Part shown: piece after piece, positions 1-7,650 of the stretch
How the letters are laid out: each line of letters opens with the position of its first letter
Numbering within the stretch: the first letter of the stretch is position 1
NCBI RefSeq assembly: GCF_018861295.1
Contig: NZ_JAHLDM010000023.1
Coordinates: 1-64,000, forward strand
Origin: Clostridium_AD estertheticum_D
GTDB lineage: Bacteria; Bacillota; Clostridia; Clostridiales; Clostridiaceae
DNA length: 64,000 nucleotides
Direction: 5' to 3'
Notes under the pieces: generated by a model
Databases searched by the model: none
What the model was told of the DNA's origin: nothing
What the model saw: the letters and a program-made list of their open reading frames with translations, nothing else
Program-made: the position numbers and the translations under genes

Positions 1-100
1 TTAGCTTATTTGAAGTAGCATACTCTTTCAAGGCTTCATGTTGACGATCTGTATTTTGCTCTTTGGTGCTAACCCTAATATAAGCATATACGCTATTCAC
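1..100 (-). CDS. Serine recombinase (resolvase/invertase family), N-terminal part
   Basis: Only about the first 33 codons are inside the window; the gene runs off the left edge. From GTG at 100 the peptide opens V-N-S-V-Y-A-Y-I-R-V-S-T-K-E-Q, the N-terminal signature of small serine recombinases: Ser11 is the expected nucleophile, Arg9 an active-site arginine, and D-R-Q follows at 18-20. A GGGGTG ribosome site lies just upstream of the GTG. Such enzymes resolve plasmid multimers or cointegrates, or invert segments. The DNA-binding C-terminus that would decide is not visible. The inverted repeat at 144-182 lies where a recombination site would be expected. Family assignment is confident; the role (multimer resolution) is inferred. 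Confidence 0.85.
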   Translation of the reverse strand, partial: MNSVYAYIRVSTKEQNTDRQHEALKEYATSNKL

Positions 101-143
101 GCTTACAACACCCCACAAATTATTTGGTGTTTAAGTTATTACT

Positions 144-182
144 AAGTGTATCATAAAACCTACGAAACCGTATGATACACTT
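144..182. repeat. 11-bp inverted repeat upstream of the recombinase
   Basis: AAGTGTATCAT (144-154) and ATGATACACTT (172-182) are perfect inverse copies 17 bp apart. The position directly in front of the recombinase start, and the absence of a T-run, suit a recombinase subsite or operator better than a terminator. The remainder of 183-407 holds no recognisable gene. Confidence 0.5.
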
Positions 183-407
183 TTGCAACCAGTTGAGTGG
201 GTTTATAGAGAATATTATCTGCCTTTTTCAGAGTATCATTTAACTATAGGTTTTTGAGACACTAGCAAGTAATCGAATATCATATATACATATCTATATA
301 TTTTACACTAACGTATTAAATGGTATAATATATACGCAAGTTGCGTCACAATTGTATTTTATTGTCAAGTAAAGTTTGTAGATAATTTGTGAGTAGGAGA
401 GATAAAT

Positions 408-740
408 ATGAATAAAGAAATTATAATAATGGGGTGGGCTATTGTTACATTTTTATTTGGGATTTTCATGTTTGCTTGTGCAATATGTAATCCTAAAAAA
501 ATAATAATTGGAAAATTAACTGAAAGTGAGATTAAGAATAAGGAAAAGTTTATCTATTTTAATAGAGTCCTATATCTATTTAATGGTTTAATAATGGTTT
601 TAATTGGAGTAATGCTGTTGCTAAATATAATTGATAGAAGTTACATTGGTATTTTATATTCTATTCCTGCATTAATATTAGTAATAGGCACATCTATTTC
701 AAAAAAATATTTAGTTGAAAAACATAGATGGATATGGTAA
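408..740 (+). CDS. Small membrane protein, unknown function
   Basis: A 110-residue protein with a good ribosome site (AGGAGAGA, 5 nt before ATG). Three hydrophobic segments can be seen, at about residues 7-28, 52-73 and 80-97, with a charged loop K-L-T-E-S-E-I-K-N-K-E-K between the first two. It resembles the small three-helix membrane proteins common in clostridia, but I recognise no named domain. It stands alone: the next gene is 150 bp away and the GTTGCGTCACAA motif at 341-352 is in its promoter region. Function unknown. Confidence 0.6.
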   Translation: MNKEIIIMGWAIVTFLFGIFMFACAICNPKKIIIGKLTESEIKNKEKFIYFNRVLYLFNGLIMVLIGVMLLLNIIDRSYIGILYSIPALILVIGTSISKKYLVEKHRWIW

Positions 741-891
741 CATGCTTTTTAATGTACAACAAGTATATTATTACAAAATATTCTTTTAATGTGCCACAAT
801 CGACTAAGGGCAATAGCCCTTTTTTAATGCTATTTTCTAGGAGGTTATTTTTACATTAGTCGTTGCTGTACCCCTAATAACGATTTCCAAT

Positions 892-1176
892 ATGGGTTTA
901 AGCGACAAATTTAAGAAGCTAAAAGCAGATGTCAAGAAAATCAATACATCAATAAATGTGGAAACCAAGATGTCTAAAATACTTAAAGCACTTGAGGGTA
1001 AAAGATGTACACTTTCGATTATTTCAAAAGGTCCAGTAGATTGTAAAGTTATAAATGTGGATGACGAATGGATGGAAGTAAAACAAATCTTTAAAAAAGA
1101 TCAAAGTAAAACAATGATAATTAGAATTGAAAAAATAAATGATGTTGCTATAAATGTTTCAAGTACTGTACACTAA
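892..1176 (+). CDS. Small hypothetical protein, possibly degenerate
   Basis: A 94-codon frame with a basic N-terminal part (K-F-K-K-L-K-A-D-V-K-K) and a compact domain I-L-K-A-L-E-G-K-R-C-T-L-S near residue 31. ATG892 has no ribosome site. The same frame is open upstream to about 846 and encodes a hydrophobic stretch (L-V-V-A-V-P-L-I-T-I-S) behind an AGGAGG at 839-844, but no usual start codon exists there, so the native start may have been lost. At the other end, TAA at 1174 interrupts a frame that continues in recognisable form in the relic at 7300-7488. The gene therefore looks like one surviving copy of a family whose ends occur twice more at 4225 and 7300. No function can be named. Confidence 0.5.
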   Translation: MGLSDKFKKLKADVKKINTSINVETKMSKILKALEGKRCTLSIISKGPVDCKVINVDDEWMEVKQIFKKDQSKTMIIRIEKINDVAINVSSTVH

Positions 1177-1262
1177 TTTGTAAACAAAAGTGTAAACACT
1201 TAAAAGCAAGGGTTTATATCCATTTCAGAGAAAAAAAGTGAAGAAGATAAACTAATTAGAGA
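1144..1262 (+). repeat. Relic repeat, copy A (3' end of the 892 gene and flank)
   Basis: This stretch, from GTTGCTATAAATGTTTCA to AAACTAATTAGAG, recurs in whole or part at 4225-4344 and 7300-7488. Copy A includes the end of the 892-1176 frame. After its TAA the same frame reads on as K-Q-G-F-I-S-I-S-E-K-K-S-E-E-D-K, suggesting that the ancestral protein was longer. Confidence 0.8.
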
Positions 1263-1292
1263 AAGTAACCCCATATCTAATGATATTACTTT

Positions 1293-2198
1293 TTATATGT
1301 TGCTTATAATAAAATCACCTTGTATTATTACTTTACCTGTTCCTCCAATTTGTACTACAATATCATTTCTTTCTCTATAAGCATATATATCAATTGCACA
1401 TGGAACCTTTACTATGTATCCTTGCTCAGCTTTTATTGATATCATTTTTCTATCTGAATAATAATTGTTCAACAAATATGCACCTACTGCTGCATTACCA
1501 ATACCACATGCGGCATCTTCAATTCCCTCTCTCGGGCATATATTTCTTGTATGAATATCAAATGTGTCATCTTTAGTTTCAAAACAAAACACTTGCACCT
1601 CTCTTACGCCAACAAGATTACATAGATTTTTTAATTGATTTATTTTTCTTTTAACCCTCATTAATCCCTCTAAAGATTTAATTGGTACAACTAAATGACC
1701 TAATCCAGTATTTATACATTGTATTGGTAAATCGTTCATTATATCCTCATTATCAATTCCTAAAATTTCAGCTATTTTGCATTTTTCTTGAATAATTGGT
1801 CCAAATTCAACAACTTGTTGCTTTAATTTAACAACAATATCATTATTCCTTTCTTCAATACTAACTTCTTTTATTCCGTCCTTTGTCTTGATTAAATACT
1901 TATCTTTTATTATTTCACCTAGTGCTCCTTCTTTCGCAAGTGCAATAAATGCAGCAACCGTGGGGTGACCTGCAATTCCGACTTCACTTTCTGGAGTATA
2001 ATATCTAATATCAAAATCTATTCCCTCTTCATCACTTTCAGTTATATACACAGTTTCAACTAAATTAAGTTGACGCGCAATATTTTGCATAATAGAATCT
2101 TCTAATTTACCTTGATTACTAAATACAGCGGCAGCATTTCCACCTTGTCCATTATATGTAAAACTATTTATAACGCAAAATTTTTTTATCTCATCCAC
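1293..2198 (-). CDS. PhzF family isomerase-like protein
   Basis: A 301-residue protein of the PhzF/YddE family, which share a diaminopimelate-epimerase-like double-barrel fold; PhzF itself isomerises trans-2,3-dihydro-3-hydroxyanthranilate. Family marks are clear: N-terminal F-T-Y-N-G-Q-G-G-N-A-A-A-V-F (about 13-26), the catalytic-type Glu48 in Q-L-N-L-V-E-T-V-Y, G-H-P-T-V-A-A near 77-83, and the second phosphate-binding-like loop A-C-G-I-G-N-A-A-V-G-A-Y near 230. Length is normal (about 280-300). No phenazine genes are nearby, so this is one of the many stand-alone PhzF homologues of unknown substrate. The start has an AGGAAGG site. A remnant (2222-2343) on the same strand precedes it. Confidence 0.85.
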   Translation of the reverse strand: MDEIKKFCVINSFTYNGQGGNAAAVFSNQGKLEDSIMQNIARQLNLVETVYITESDEEGIDFDIRYYTPESEVGIAGHPTVAAFIALAKEGALGEIIKDKYLIKTKDGIKEVSIEERNNDIVVKLKQQVVEFGPIIQEKCKIAEILGIDNEDIMNDLPIQCINTGLGHLVVPIKSLEGLMRVKRKINQLKNLCNLVGVREVQVFCFETKDDTFDIHTRNICPREGIEDAACGIGNAAVGAYLLNNYYSDRKMISIKAEQGYIVKVPCAIDIYAYRERNDIVVQIGGTGKVIIQGDFIISNI

Positions 2199-2221
2199 TA
2201 AAATCTATCCTTCCTTTTTAC

Positions 2222-2343
2222 TTAATTATTGTATTTAATTTTTTCTGTAATTTCTACTAAAGGTAATGCTCCTAATATTTTTTTAACTAGACCTTTGAAG
2301 AAATCCCAGGTTCTATTACTTATATAAATTCGATCAAAAATAA
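2222..2343 (-). pseudogene. C-terminal remnant of an unknown gene
   Basis: On the minus strand a frame without start codon encodes I-F-D-R-I-Y-I-S-N-R-T-W-D-F-F-K-G-L-V-K and further residues, ending at TAA 2224-2222. The composition is protein-like and the frame is intact to its stop, but the 5' part is missing. I do not recognise the family. It sits just ahead of the PhzF gene and was probably its former upstream neighbour. Confidence 0.45.
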
Positions 2344-2438
2344 AATAATCCTTTTTTATTTAAACTACTAAATATTGTGTAGGCACTAGATCAAATCTTT
2401 CTTTTAGCTATTAAAATATGATATCTTTTCTAAATGAA

Positions 2439-2477
2439 AATAAGACCAATAGATTCACCTTATCTATTGGTCTTATT
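2439..2477. terminator. 16-bp hairpin, terminator-like
   Basis: Perfect 16-bp arms (2439-2454 and 2462-2477) around a 7-nt loop lie between the minus-strand remnant and the plus-strand LytTR gene. There is no long T-run, so it may act as a structural boundary or a weak bidirectional terminator. The rest of 2344-2644 shows only the LytTR promoter region. Confidence 0.5.
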
Positions 2478-2644
2478 ATGGCTTCTATGCTACTACAGGG
2501 GTAATTTCAAATTGACTATTACTTTTGCTTTTTATGCTTAAATTTTTCAAAAAGTAACTTACAAGGTGCAATATGCAGCATAAGGGTGTATCGATTGTTA
2601 TCATCTCATACCTGTGATATGCTTTTTTTGAAAGGAGGTAAATT

Positions 2645-3082
2645 ATGAGAATAATAATAATTGAAGATCCTTTAATGGAAGATATCGAGGTAAAAATATT
2701 ATGTAAACAAAGAACTAGCTATGTGGATCATTTAGCATCTGCGATATCTAAGGAACAAATAACTATAAATGGCAAAATAGAAAATGAGTATACACGTATT
2801 TTTTCCGACGATATCTATTATTTTGAAGCTGTTGATAATAAAATCTATATTTATTGCGAAAAAGAAGTATATCAAAGTGATATGAAATTGTATGAATTAG
2901 AAATAAAGTTATTAGGTACAAAATTTACTCGAATAAATAAGTCATGCATCATGAATATTGCAAAATTAGAAAAAGTAAAAGGTCAAATTAATGGCAGGTT
3001 GCTTGCAACCTTATCAAATAGAGAGAAACTAATTATTAATCGTAGCTATGTACAGGAAATTAAACGAATTTTAGGAATATAG
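2645..3082 (+). CDS. LytTR-domain transcriptional regulator
   Basis: A 145-residue regulator made of a short N-terminal part (residues 1-45) and a LytTR DNA-binding domain (about 50-143; Y-F-E-A-V-D-N-K-I-Y-I-Y, then F-T-R-I-N-K-S-C-I-M-N-I and the C-terminal V-Q-E-I-K-R-I-L). There is no receiver domain. The start has an AAAGGAGG site 6 nt upstream. It is followed 24 bp later by a DUF3021 membrane protein. This pair is a common Firmicute unit in which the membrane protein is thought to control the stand-alone LytTR factor. The target here is probably its own operon, including the methyltransferase-like gene at 3525. Confidence 0.9.
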   Translation: MRIIIIEDPLMEDIEVKILCKQRTSYVDHLASAISKEQITINGKIENEYTRIFSDDIYYFEAVDNKIYIYCEKEVYQSDMKLYELEIKLLGTKFTRINKSCIMNIAKLEKVKGQINGRLLATLSNREKLIINRSYVQEIKRILGI

Positions 3083-3106
3083 ATTATAACAAAATTGGAG
3101 GAAGCT

Positions 3107-3508
3107 ATGAAAAGAATAAATCAATATTTCAGCAGTGGATGTGTTGCCTTTACTGTAACAATAATTATAGTAATTATTATACATTTTATAAACCATCAAT
3201 TAACTCTTGGTGTAAAATCAGAGGCTAGTTTGATATTTTTAATTTTAGTAATACAATCAGTTTTGTATTTTATGGAAAATATTCATGTTAAGTCCCCTAT
3301 TACACACATGGTTTTTGAATTGTTGATAATTATAAGTGTTACTTTTTCTATTGGAATACCAATGAAGGTTATTAACATTATTTCGTTATCTTCAGCAATA
3401 GAAATATTTTTAACAATTGCTCTGGCCTATGCAATAGCTTGTTTAAGCTTATATATAAATAGTACAAATGATGCAAAAGATATAAATAAGAAATTACAAG
3501 AAAAATAA
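3107..3508 (+). CDS. DUF3021 family membrane protein
   Basis: About 133 residues with four hydrophobic helices (near 13-31, 43-60, 70-90 and 100-122) and a charged C-terminal tail, matching the DUF3021 family found next to LytTR regulators. The TTG at 3095 could also start the frame, but GGAGG overlaps it and is placed correctly for ATG 3107, so I use the ATG. It is co-transcribed with the upstream regulator and the downstream methyltransferase-like gene (17-bp gap). Its likely role is membrane sensor or anti-activator of the LytTR protein; this is inference from the usual gene pairing. Confidence 0.85.
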   Translation: MKRINQYFSSGCVAFTVTIIIVIIIHFINHQLTLGVKSEASLIFLILVIQSVLYFMENIHVKSPITHMVFELLIIISVTFSIGIPMKVINIISLSSAIEIFLTIALAYAIACLSLYINSTNDAKDINKKLQEK

Positions 3509-3524
3509 TAAGGAGGCAATATAT

Positions 3525-4130
3525 ATGTATTTGTTTGGAAATACGTATTTTGAATTATTAACTATTAAGGAAACTTTTCAAGTGGTATTCATTTTTTACT
3601 TGATTTCAGAAATGATTATTTGGGTTTTTACTTCTTTAATCAGTAGAAACCAATCAGGCGAGAAACAAAATGGAGACAAAGGTTCTTACTTCTTACTTAT
3701 AACTGGTTCTGTATCCATAATATTTTTAAATCTTATTTGTAGAAAGCATTTACCTTTTGTAATTCCAATCTTGTTTTTCTGGATAGGAATTTTCTTTATT
3801 GTCACCGGAGTTTTGTTGAGATCATATTCTGTGTGGATTCTACGTAACTTTTTCACATTATCTGTACAGGTTAATTCAACGCAAAAAATAATTCAAACTG
3901 GACCATATAAATATCTAAGACATCCATCCTATAGTGGAAGTATATTATCCTTAATTGGCATTGCACTATCCTTTAGAAGCTTTGAAGGGATTCTAGGAAC
4001 ATTAATTATTATTTTTGTAATCTATGGATATCGAATTAAAATTGAAGAAACACTATTAGAAAAAAACTTTAAAGAAACCTATAAGGAGTACAAAGATAAT
4101 ACCAGCAAAATTATTCCATTTATTTGGTGA
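3525..4130 (+). CDS. Isoprenylcysteine/phospholipid methyltransferase family membrane protein
   Basis: 201 residues, with transmembrane segments near 15-37, 55-70, 78-100 and 145-165. The C-terminal part has the ICMT/PEMT-like SAM-binding signature: G-P-Y-K-Y-L-R-H-P-S-Y-S-G (about 127-139) and then E-E-T-L-L-E-K-N-F-K-E-T-Y-K-E-Y near 174-190. Enzymes of this family methylate prenylcysteine, phospholipids or other membrane-bound acceptors; bacterial substrates are mostly unknown. An AAGGAGG site precedes the ATG. It is third in the LytTR/DUF3021 operon, so its expression is probably under that regulator. Confidence 0.85.
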   Translation: MYLFGNTYFELLTIKETFQVVFIFYLISEMIIWVFTSLISRNQSGEKQNGDKGSYFLLITGSVSIIFLNLICRKHLPFVIPILFFWIGIFFIVTGVLLRSYSVWILRNFFTLSVQVNSTQKIIQTGPYKYLRHPSYSGSILSLIGIALSFRSFEGILGTLIIIFVIYGYRIKIEETLLEKNFKETYKEYKDNTSKIIPFIW

Positions 4131-4224
4131 CCAATAAACGTTATACAGTACACAATAATATTTTAGCCCATAATAGTTTGTATTAAATTTTAGTCAATAA
4201 TAGGATTAAAGTCATACCATATAA

Positions 4225-4344
4225 TGTTATATGGTATGCCTTTAACTTCTCTATAAATATCATAATTGCTGTTGCTATAAATGTTTCAAATACTGTAAAC
4301 TAATTTGTAAACAAAAGTGTAAACACTGAATAACAAGGGTTTAT
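4225..4344 (+). repeat. Relic repeat, copy B
   Basis: Positions 4271-4344 match 1144-1217 closely (gttgctataaatgtttca, aatttgtaaacaaaagtg, caagggttta). Positions 4225-4262 (tatggtatgcctttaa, ataaatatcata) match copy C at 7300-7350 but not copy A. The right end is cut off at the hydrolase fragment. It is a truncated duplicate, not a working gene. Confidence 0.8.
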
Positions 4345-4556
4345 TTGTACTGCCAAATAATCTTTTTATGCGGAGCACGTAGTTTTTCTAAATACTCAAT
4401 AACAAGTTCAAAAGGTACGTTATAATCTCTGCGTCCCGTACAAAAATAGACAGGCACTTTTAATTCAGTAATGTCCCTCAATAGATCAACTTCCATCTGC
4501 TGCTCTTCAAGACATTTAAGTGAAAAAATTACGAAGCATTTCAGGCAACCTACCAT
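4335..4556 (-). pseudogene. Alpha/beta hydrolase, C-terminal fragment
   Basis: The minus-strand frame encodes L-L-R-D-I-T-E-L-K-V-P-V-Y-F-C-T-G-R-R-D-Y-N-V-P followed by P-F-E-L-V-I-E-Y-L-E-K-L-R-A-P-H-K-K. That is the acid-residue loop (G-R-x-D) and following helix of alpha/beta hydrolases. The nucleophile half and the final histidine are absent. The piece with the nucleophile elbow lies just to the right on the other strand (4596-4703), so the original gene was cut and one part inverted. Confidence 0.7.
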
Positions 4557-4595
4557 TATTTAAAGTATCTATTAATTATATTTTTTCTTGGAATG

Positions 4596-4703
4596 TTGCA
4601 TAATGATAAACGCTTTTCTAATGTTACTATTTTAGGACATAGTGAGGGGTCTTTAATTGGTATTAGTATATTCCTGAATAGTTTTGGGCTTCAATTTGTT
4701 TAG
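4596..4703 (+). pseudogene. Alpha/beta hydrolase, nucleophile-elbow fragment
   Basis: The plus strand reads L-H-N-D-K-R-F-S-N-V-T-I-L-G-H-S-E-G-S-L-I-G-I, containing the classical G-x-S-x-G elbow G-H-S-E-G of an alpha/beta hydrolase. There is no start codon or ribosome site, and the frame stops soon after. It is probably part of the same gene as the inverted fragment at 4335-4556. Confidence 0.65.
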
Positions 4704-4861
4704 CAATTTCACCCAATATACAATGCCTTATATGTAGTTTTCTACACCTTCTTTCAGATTCATCGTCGCCTAGGACACCCTTGGTGTTCAACTATGTGCT
4801 TGGCACTATCAACCCGCACTCGGGACTTTCACCCGTTAGATTACACCCATGCCGGGCACAC
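4690..4861 (-). mobile_element. Group II intron, 5' end fragment
   Basis: Read on the minus strand from 4861 the sequence begins GTGTGCCCGGCATGGGTG, then GGGTGAAAGTCCCGA, AAGGGTGTCC, GGCGAC, GAATCTGAAAGAAG and ATATAAGGC. This is the 5' end (splice boundary and start of domain I) of a bacterial ORF-containing group II intron. The rest of domain I, the reverse transcriptase/maturase and domains V-VI are missing, so the element is dead. The left limit is approximate because it merges with the hydrolase fragment. Confidence 0.85.
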
Positions 4862-4902
4862 TAATAAAGTAAATACATATTTAAGTTAATATAGGTTTAC
4901 TT

Positions 4903-4924
4903 TTGCCGACATATGAAAATGTCG
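4903..4924. terminator. Hairpin downstream of the LysR gene
   Basis: GCCGACAT and ATGTCGGC form an 8-bp stem around a 6-nt loop between the LysR gene (minus strand) and the group II intron remnant. The high GC content of the stem suits a terminator. Confidence 0.55.
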
Positions 4925-5069
4925 GCTATTTATAATATATTAGATAAAACAATAAATTCAAATATACACTAAGAAAAAAGTTTTAATTAAATCTACAGGA
5001 AGTAATTATATCTCAGCGCTTTTTGCTGTTTTTCGAAAAAATAGTGAAAAGTGAAAATATTTCTTACAT

Positions 5070-5960
5070 CTATGCTTTTCCTAAGAATTTTTGCACTAGC
5101 TGTAAGAATAATTCCATTGGCGGACTTATCCATTTGTTTTTGTGATAAGAGCAAAAAGAGGAGAATAAGCTATCATCAAGTCCAGTCTTTACCTGAATAA
5201 GAGCACCACTTTTCAATTCTTCTTCTACTGCAAAAATAGGAAGATACGAAATTCCTAAATTGTTAATTACGCTCTTTTTTACAGCATCAATACTCCACAT
5301 TTCCATGGTCTGATTTAAGATAATATCCTTTTCGGTTAGATAATCCGTGATTAATTTTTGATAGGAACTATGGGGTTCACTGCTAATCATATTCAAGTTT
5401 TTTCGCTGATGTGGAGTAATAAAATCAAGTTCTTTAGGATCAACAAAATGTGGTGCAACCATGCATACCCTAAATGCACACAATTCTTTTAACGCAATTG
5501 TATCAGGATACCCACCAACATCGCAGTGAATTCCAATATCAGTACTACCCCCTATTAACTGTTCCCGTATGTCGATACAATTCATTGCATTAATAATAAG
5601 CTGTACATTAGGTGCTTTCTGCCGAAAAACTTGTATGACTGGTTGCAACAAATAGATTAGCAATGAATCAGGTACCACCACTCTCAGAGTTCCATTCATT
5701 TCAGAAATACTTTTACCGTAATTATTGATCTGTTCTGACGCTTGCAGAATAGTTTCGATATAAGGCAATATATTATTACCAGCCTGGGTTAATACCATTT
5801 TTCTCCCAATTTTTTCAAACAGTTTTATTGATAGTTCTTGCTCAAGTTGTTTAACCTGATAAGTGATAGTCGATTGTGTATAATTTAGTTTGAGTGCACC
5901 CTTTTGAAAACTTCCAGCTTCTAAAATTGTTTTCAATGTAATCAAATAGTTTGTATTCAT
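5070..5960 (-). CDS. LysR family transcriptional regulator
   Basis: 296 residues, normal for the family. The winged helix-turn-helix fills residues 1-60 (A-G-S-F-Q-K-G-A-L-K-L-N-Y-T-Q-S-T-I-T, then L-E-Q-E-L-S-I-K-L-F-E-K), and a periplasmic-binding-protein-like effector domain fills about 90-290. It is divergent from the acyl-CoA dehydrogenase at 6095 with a 134-bp shared promoter region containing AATTCGAA-type dyads (about 5984-6012), the usual LysR arrangement. It is therefore likely to control the dehydrogenase in response to a small metabolite. The effector cannot be predicted. Confidence 0.9.
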   Translation of the reverse strand: MNTNYLITLKTILEAGSFQKGALKLNYTQSTITYQVKQLEQELSIKLFEKIGRKMVLTQAGNNILPYIETILQASEQINNYGKSISEMNGTLRVVVPDSLLIYLLQPVIQVFRQKAPNVQLIINAMNCIDIREQLIGGSTDIGIHCDVGGYPDTIALKELCAFRVCMVAPHFVDPKELDFITPHQRKNLNMISSEPHSSYQKLITDYLTEKDIILNQTMEMWSIDAVKKSVINNLGISYLPIFAVEEELKSGALIQVKTGLDDSLFSSFCSYHKNKWISPPMELFLQLVQKFLGKA

Positions 5961-6094
5961 TATATCAATCCCCTTATATTCAAAAATTCGAATCTTTAAT
6001 TCGAATTAATTCAATTTTTAAATGTATTTGATTATGTTATTGTAAAACAAAGGAAAAAGAAAGACAAGGTAAACAAAAAAAGGAGGAAATATAA

Positions 6095-7237
6095 ATGAAT
6101 TTTAAATTTCAAGAAGACGAGCAAAAGGTAATTGATATAATTCATGACTTTGGAGTGAAAGAAGTTGCGCCCTTGGCTGCAGAACTAGACAAAGAGGAGA
6201 GGTTTCCAGCAGAAAGCAGACAAAAACTAGCGAATATGGGGATGATGGGAATTTGTTATCCAAAAGAATACGGCGGGGCCGGACATTCATATCTTAATTA
6301 TATAGCAGTTATTGAAGAATTGGCAAAACATTGTGCTACTACTTCTGTAATGTTGTCCGATCATCATTCGCTGGGTAGCTGGCCAATATTTAAATATGGT
6401 ACAGAAGAACAAAAAAAGAAATTTTTAACTCCACTTCTTAAAGGTGAAAAATTGGGAGCATTTGCAGTGACAGAACCTATGGCAGGAAGTGATGTAGGAA
6501 ATCAACAGACAACAGCTGTTGATAAAGGCGATTATTGGCTGTTGAATGGAACAAAAATCTTTATTACAAATGGTTTTTATGCTGATACCTACTTTGTGAC
6601 AGCAATGACAGACAAGAGCCATGGGCATAGAGGAATTTCAGCATTTATCGTAGAAAAGGGAACTCCCGGATTTAGCTTTGGTACAAAGGAAAAGAAAATG
6701 GGAATCTGTGGTTCCGCCACATATGAGCTGATTTTTCAGGATTGCAAAATTCCAAAAGAAAACCAGCTAGGAGAATCAGGAAAAGGATTTAAAATAGCTT
6801 TGGCTACATTGGATGGTGGACGAATTGGTGTCGCAGCACAGGCTCTTGGAATAGCACAAACTGCAATTGACCATTCTGTAAATTATGTAAAAGAACATAC
6901 ACAATCTGGAGAGCGAATTTCTCAGTTCCAATATGCACAATGGGAGCTTGCAGATATGCAAACAAAAGTGGACGCTGCACGTCTACTTGTATACCGTGCA
7001 GCACAGGCGAAACAAGACCATGAGCCATTCTCTCATTTGGCGGCTATGGGTAAATTATATGCGGCAGAAGCAGCTACCAATGTAACCCGTCGCTGTCTTC
7101 AGCTAGCAGGATATGATGGATGTTCTTGTGACTTTCCTTTTGAGCGTTTTTTTCGAGATGCTAAAATCACAGAAATCTATGAAGGAACAAGCGAGGTACA
7201 AAAAATGGTTATTTCATCATGGATGGGAGTTAAATAA
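6095..7237 (+). CDS. Acyl-CoA dehydrogenase (short-chain type)
   Basis: 380 residues, complete. It is an FAD-dependent dehydrogenase introducing a trans-2,3 double bond into acyl-CoA. Motifs include Y-P-K-E-Y-G-G-A-G (about 56-64), the flavin/substrate loop F-A-V-T-E-P-M-A-G-S-D-V-G near 126-138, M-G-I-C-G-S-A-T-Y-E-L near 206-216, and the C-terminal I-Y-E-G-T-S-E-V-Q, in which Glu363 is the expected catalytic base as in butyryl-CoA dehydrogenase. The start has an AAAGGAGG site. There are no EtfAB genes beside it, so electrons would need a chromosomally encoded flavoprotein. It is divergent from a LysR regulator. Substrate chain length is inferred from similarity to the clostridial short-chain enzymes. 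Confidence 0.93.
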   Translation: MNFKFQEDEQKVIDIIHDFGVKEVAPLAAELDKEERFPAESRQKLANMGMMGICYPKEYGGAGHSYLNYIAVIEELAKHCATTSVMLSDHHSLGSWPIFKYGTEEQKKKFLTPLLKGEKLGAFAVTEPMAGSDVGNQQTTAVDKGDYWLLNGTKIFITNGFYADTYFVTAMTDKSHGHRGISAFIVEKGTPGFSFGTKEKKMGICGSATYELIFQDCKIPKENQLGESGKGFKIALATLDGGRIGVAAQALGIAQTAIDHSVNYVKEHTQSGERISQFQYAQWELADMQTKVDAARLLVYRAAQAKQDHEPFSHLAAMGKLYAAEAATNVTRRCLQLAGYDGCSCDFPFERFFRDAKITEIYEGTSEVQKMVISSWMGVK

Positions 7238-7299
7238 CTTAAATAAGCATATATTTTGGAGCAGTTACTGGAGAAATGAGGTCTTTTATAAAAATATAC

Positions 7300-7488
7300 A
7301 ATATAATAAAGTGTTATATATTATGCCTTTAAGTCCTCGATAAATATCATAAGTGGTGTTGATATAAATGTTTCAAGTACTGTAAATAAAGTCGTAAACA
7401 AATTTGTAAATAAAAGTGTAAACACTGAAAAACAAGGATTTATAACCATTGCAAAGAAAAAAATGAAGAAGATAAACTAATTAGAGCA
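7300..7488 (+). repeat. Relic repeat, copy C
   Basis: It shares its left part (7300-7350) with copy B and its right part (to AAGAAGATAAACTAATTAGAG at 7488) with copy A. In frame it reads V-D-I-N-V-S-S-T-V-N-K-V-V-N-K-F-V-N-K-S-V-N. One nucleotide fewer in the A-run near 7462 than in copy A shifts the frame. It is a pseudogene end, the third copy of the same gene tail. Confidence 0.8.
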
Positions 7489-7489
7489 A

Positions 7490-7531
7490 CTTAAAATGCG
7501 CACTGTCTATTTGACAGGGCGCATTTTAAGT
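7490..7531. terminator. Strong bidirectional hairpin
   Basis: CTTAAAATGCGC-ACTGTC pairs with GACAG-GCGCATTTTAAG around a short loop: about 17 bp of stem with one bulged G, flanked by A/T tracts. It separates the acyl-CoA dehydrogenase cassette from the replication region. Confidence 0.75.
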
Positions 7532-7625
7532 TGTTCATGGTGTAGCTCATTTTTACATGCATGTCGACTTCATGAAGGATATTTATATTCCCACTGAAGT
7601 TTTTTATTTGTTAGGGCATGTATCC

Positions 7626-7650
7626 TCCCACTTATAGAAGTGGGATACTT
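7626..7650 (-). terminator. Hairpin at the end of the replication gene
   Basis: TATCCCAC and GTGGGAGGA-type arms around TTCTATAA overlap the stop codon of the replication gene on the minus strand. It probably terminates that transcript. Confidence 0.5.
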
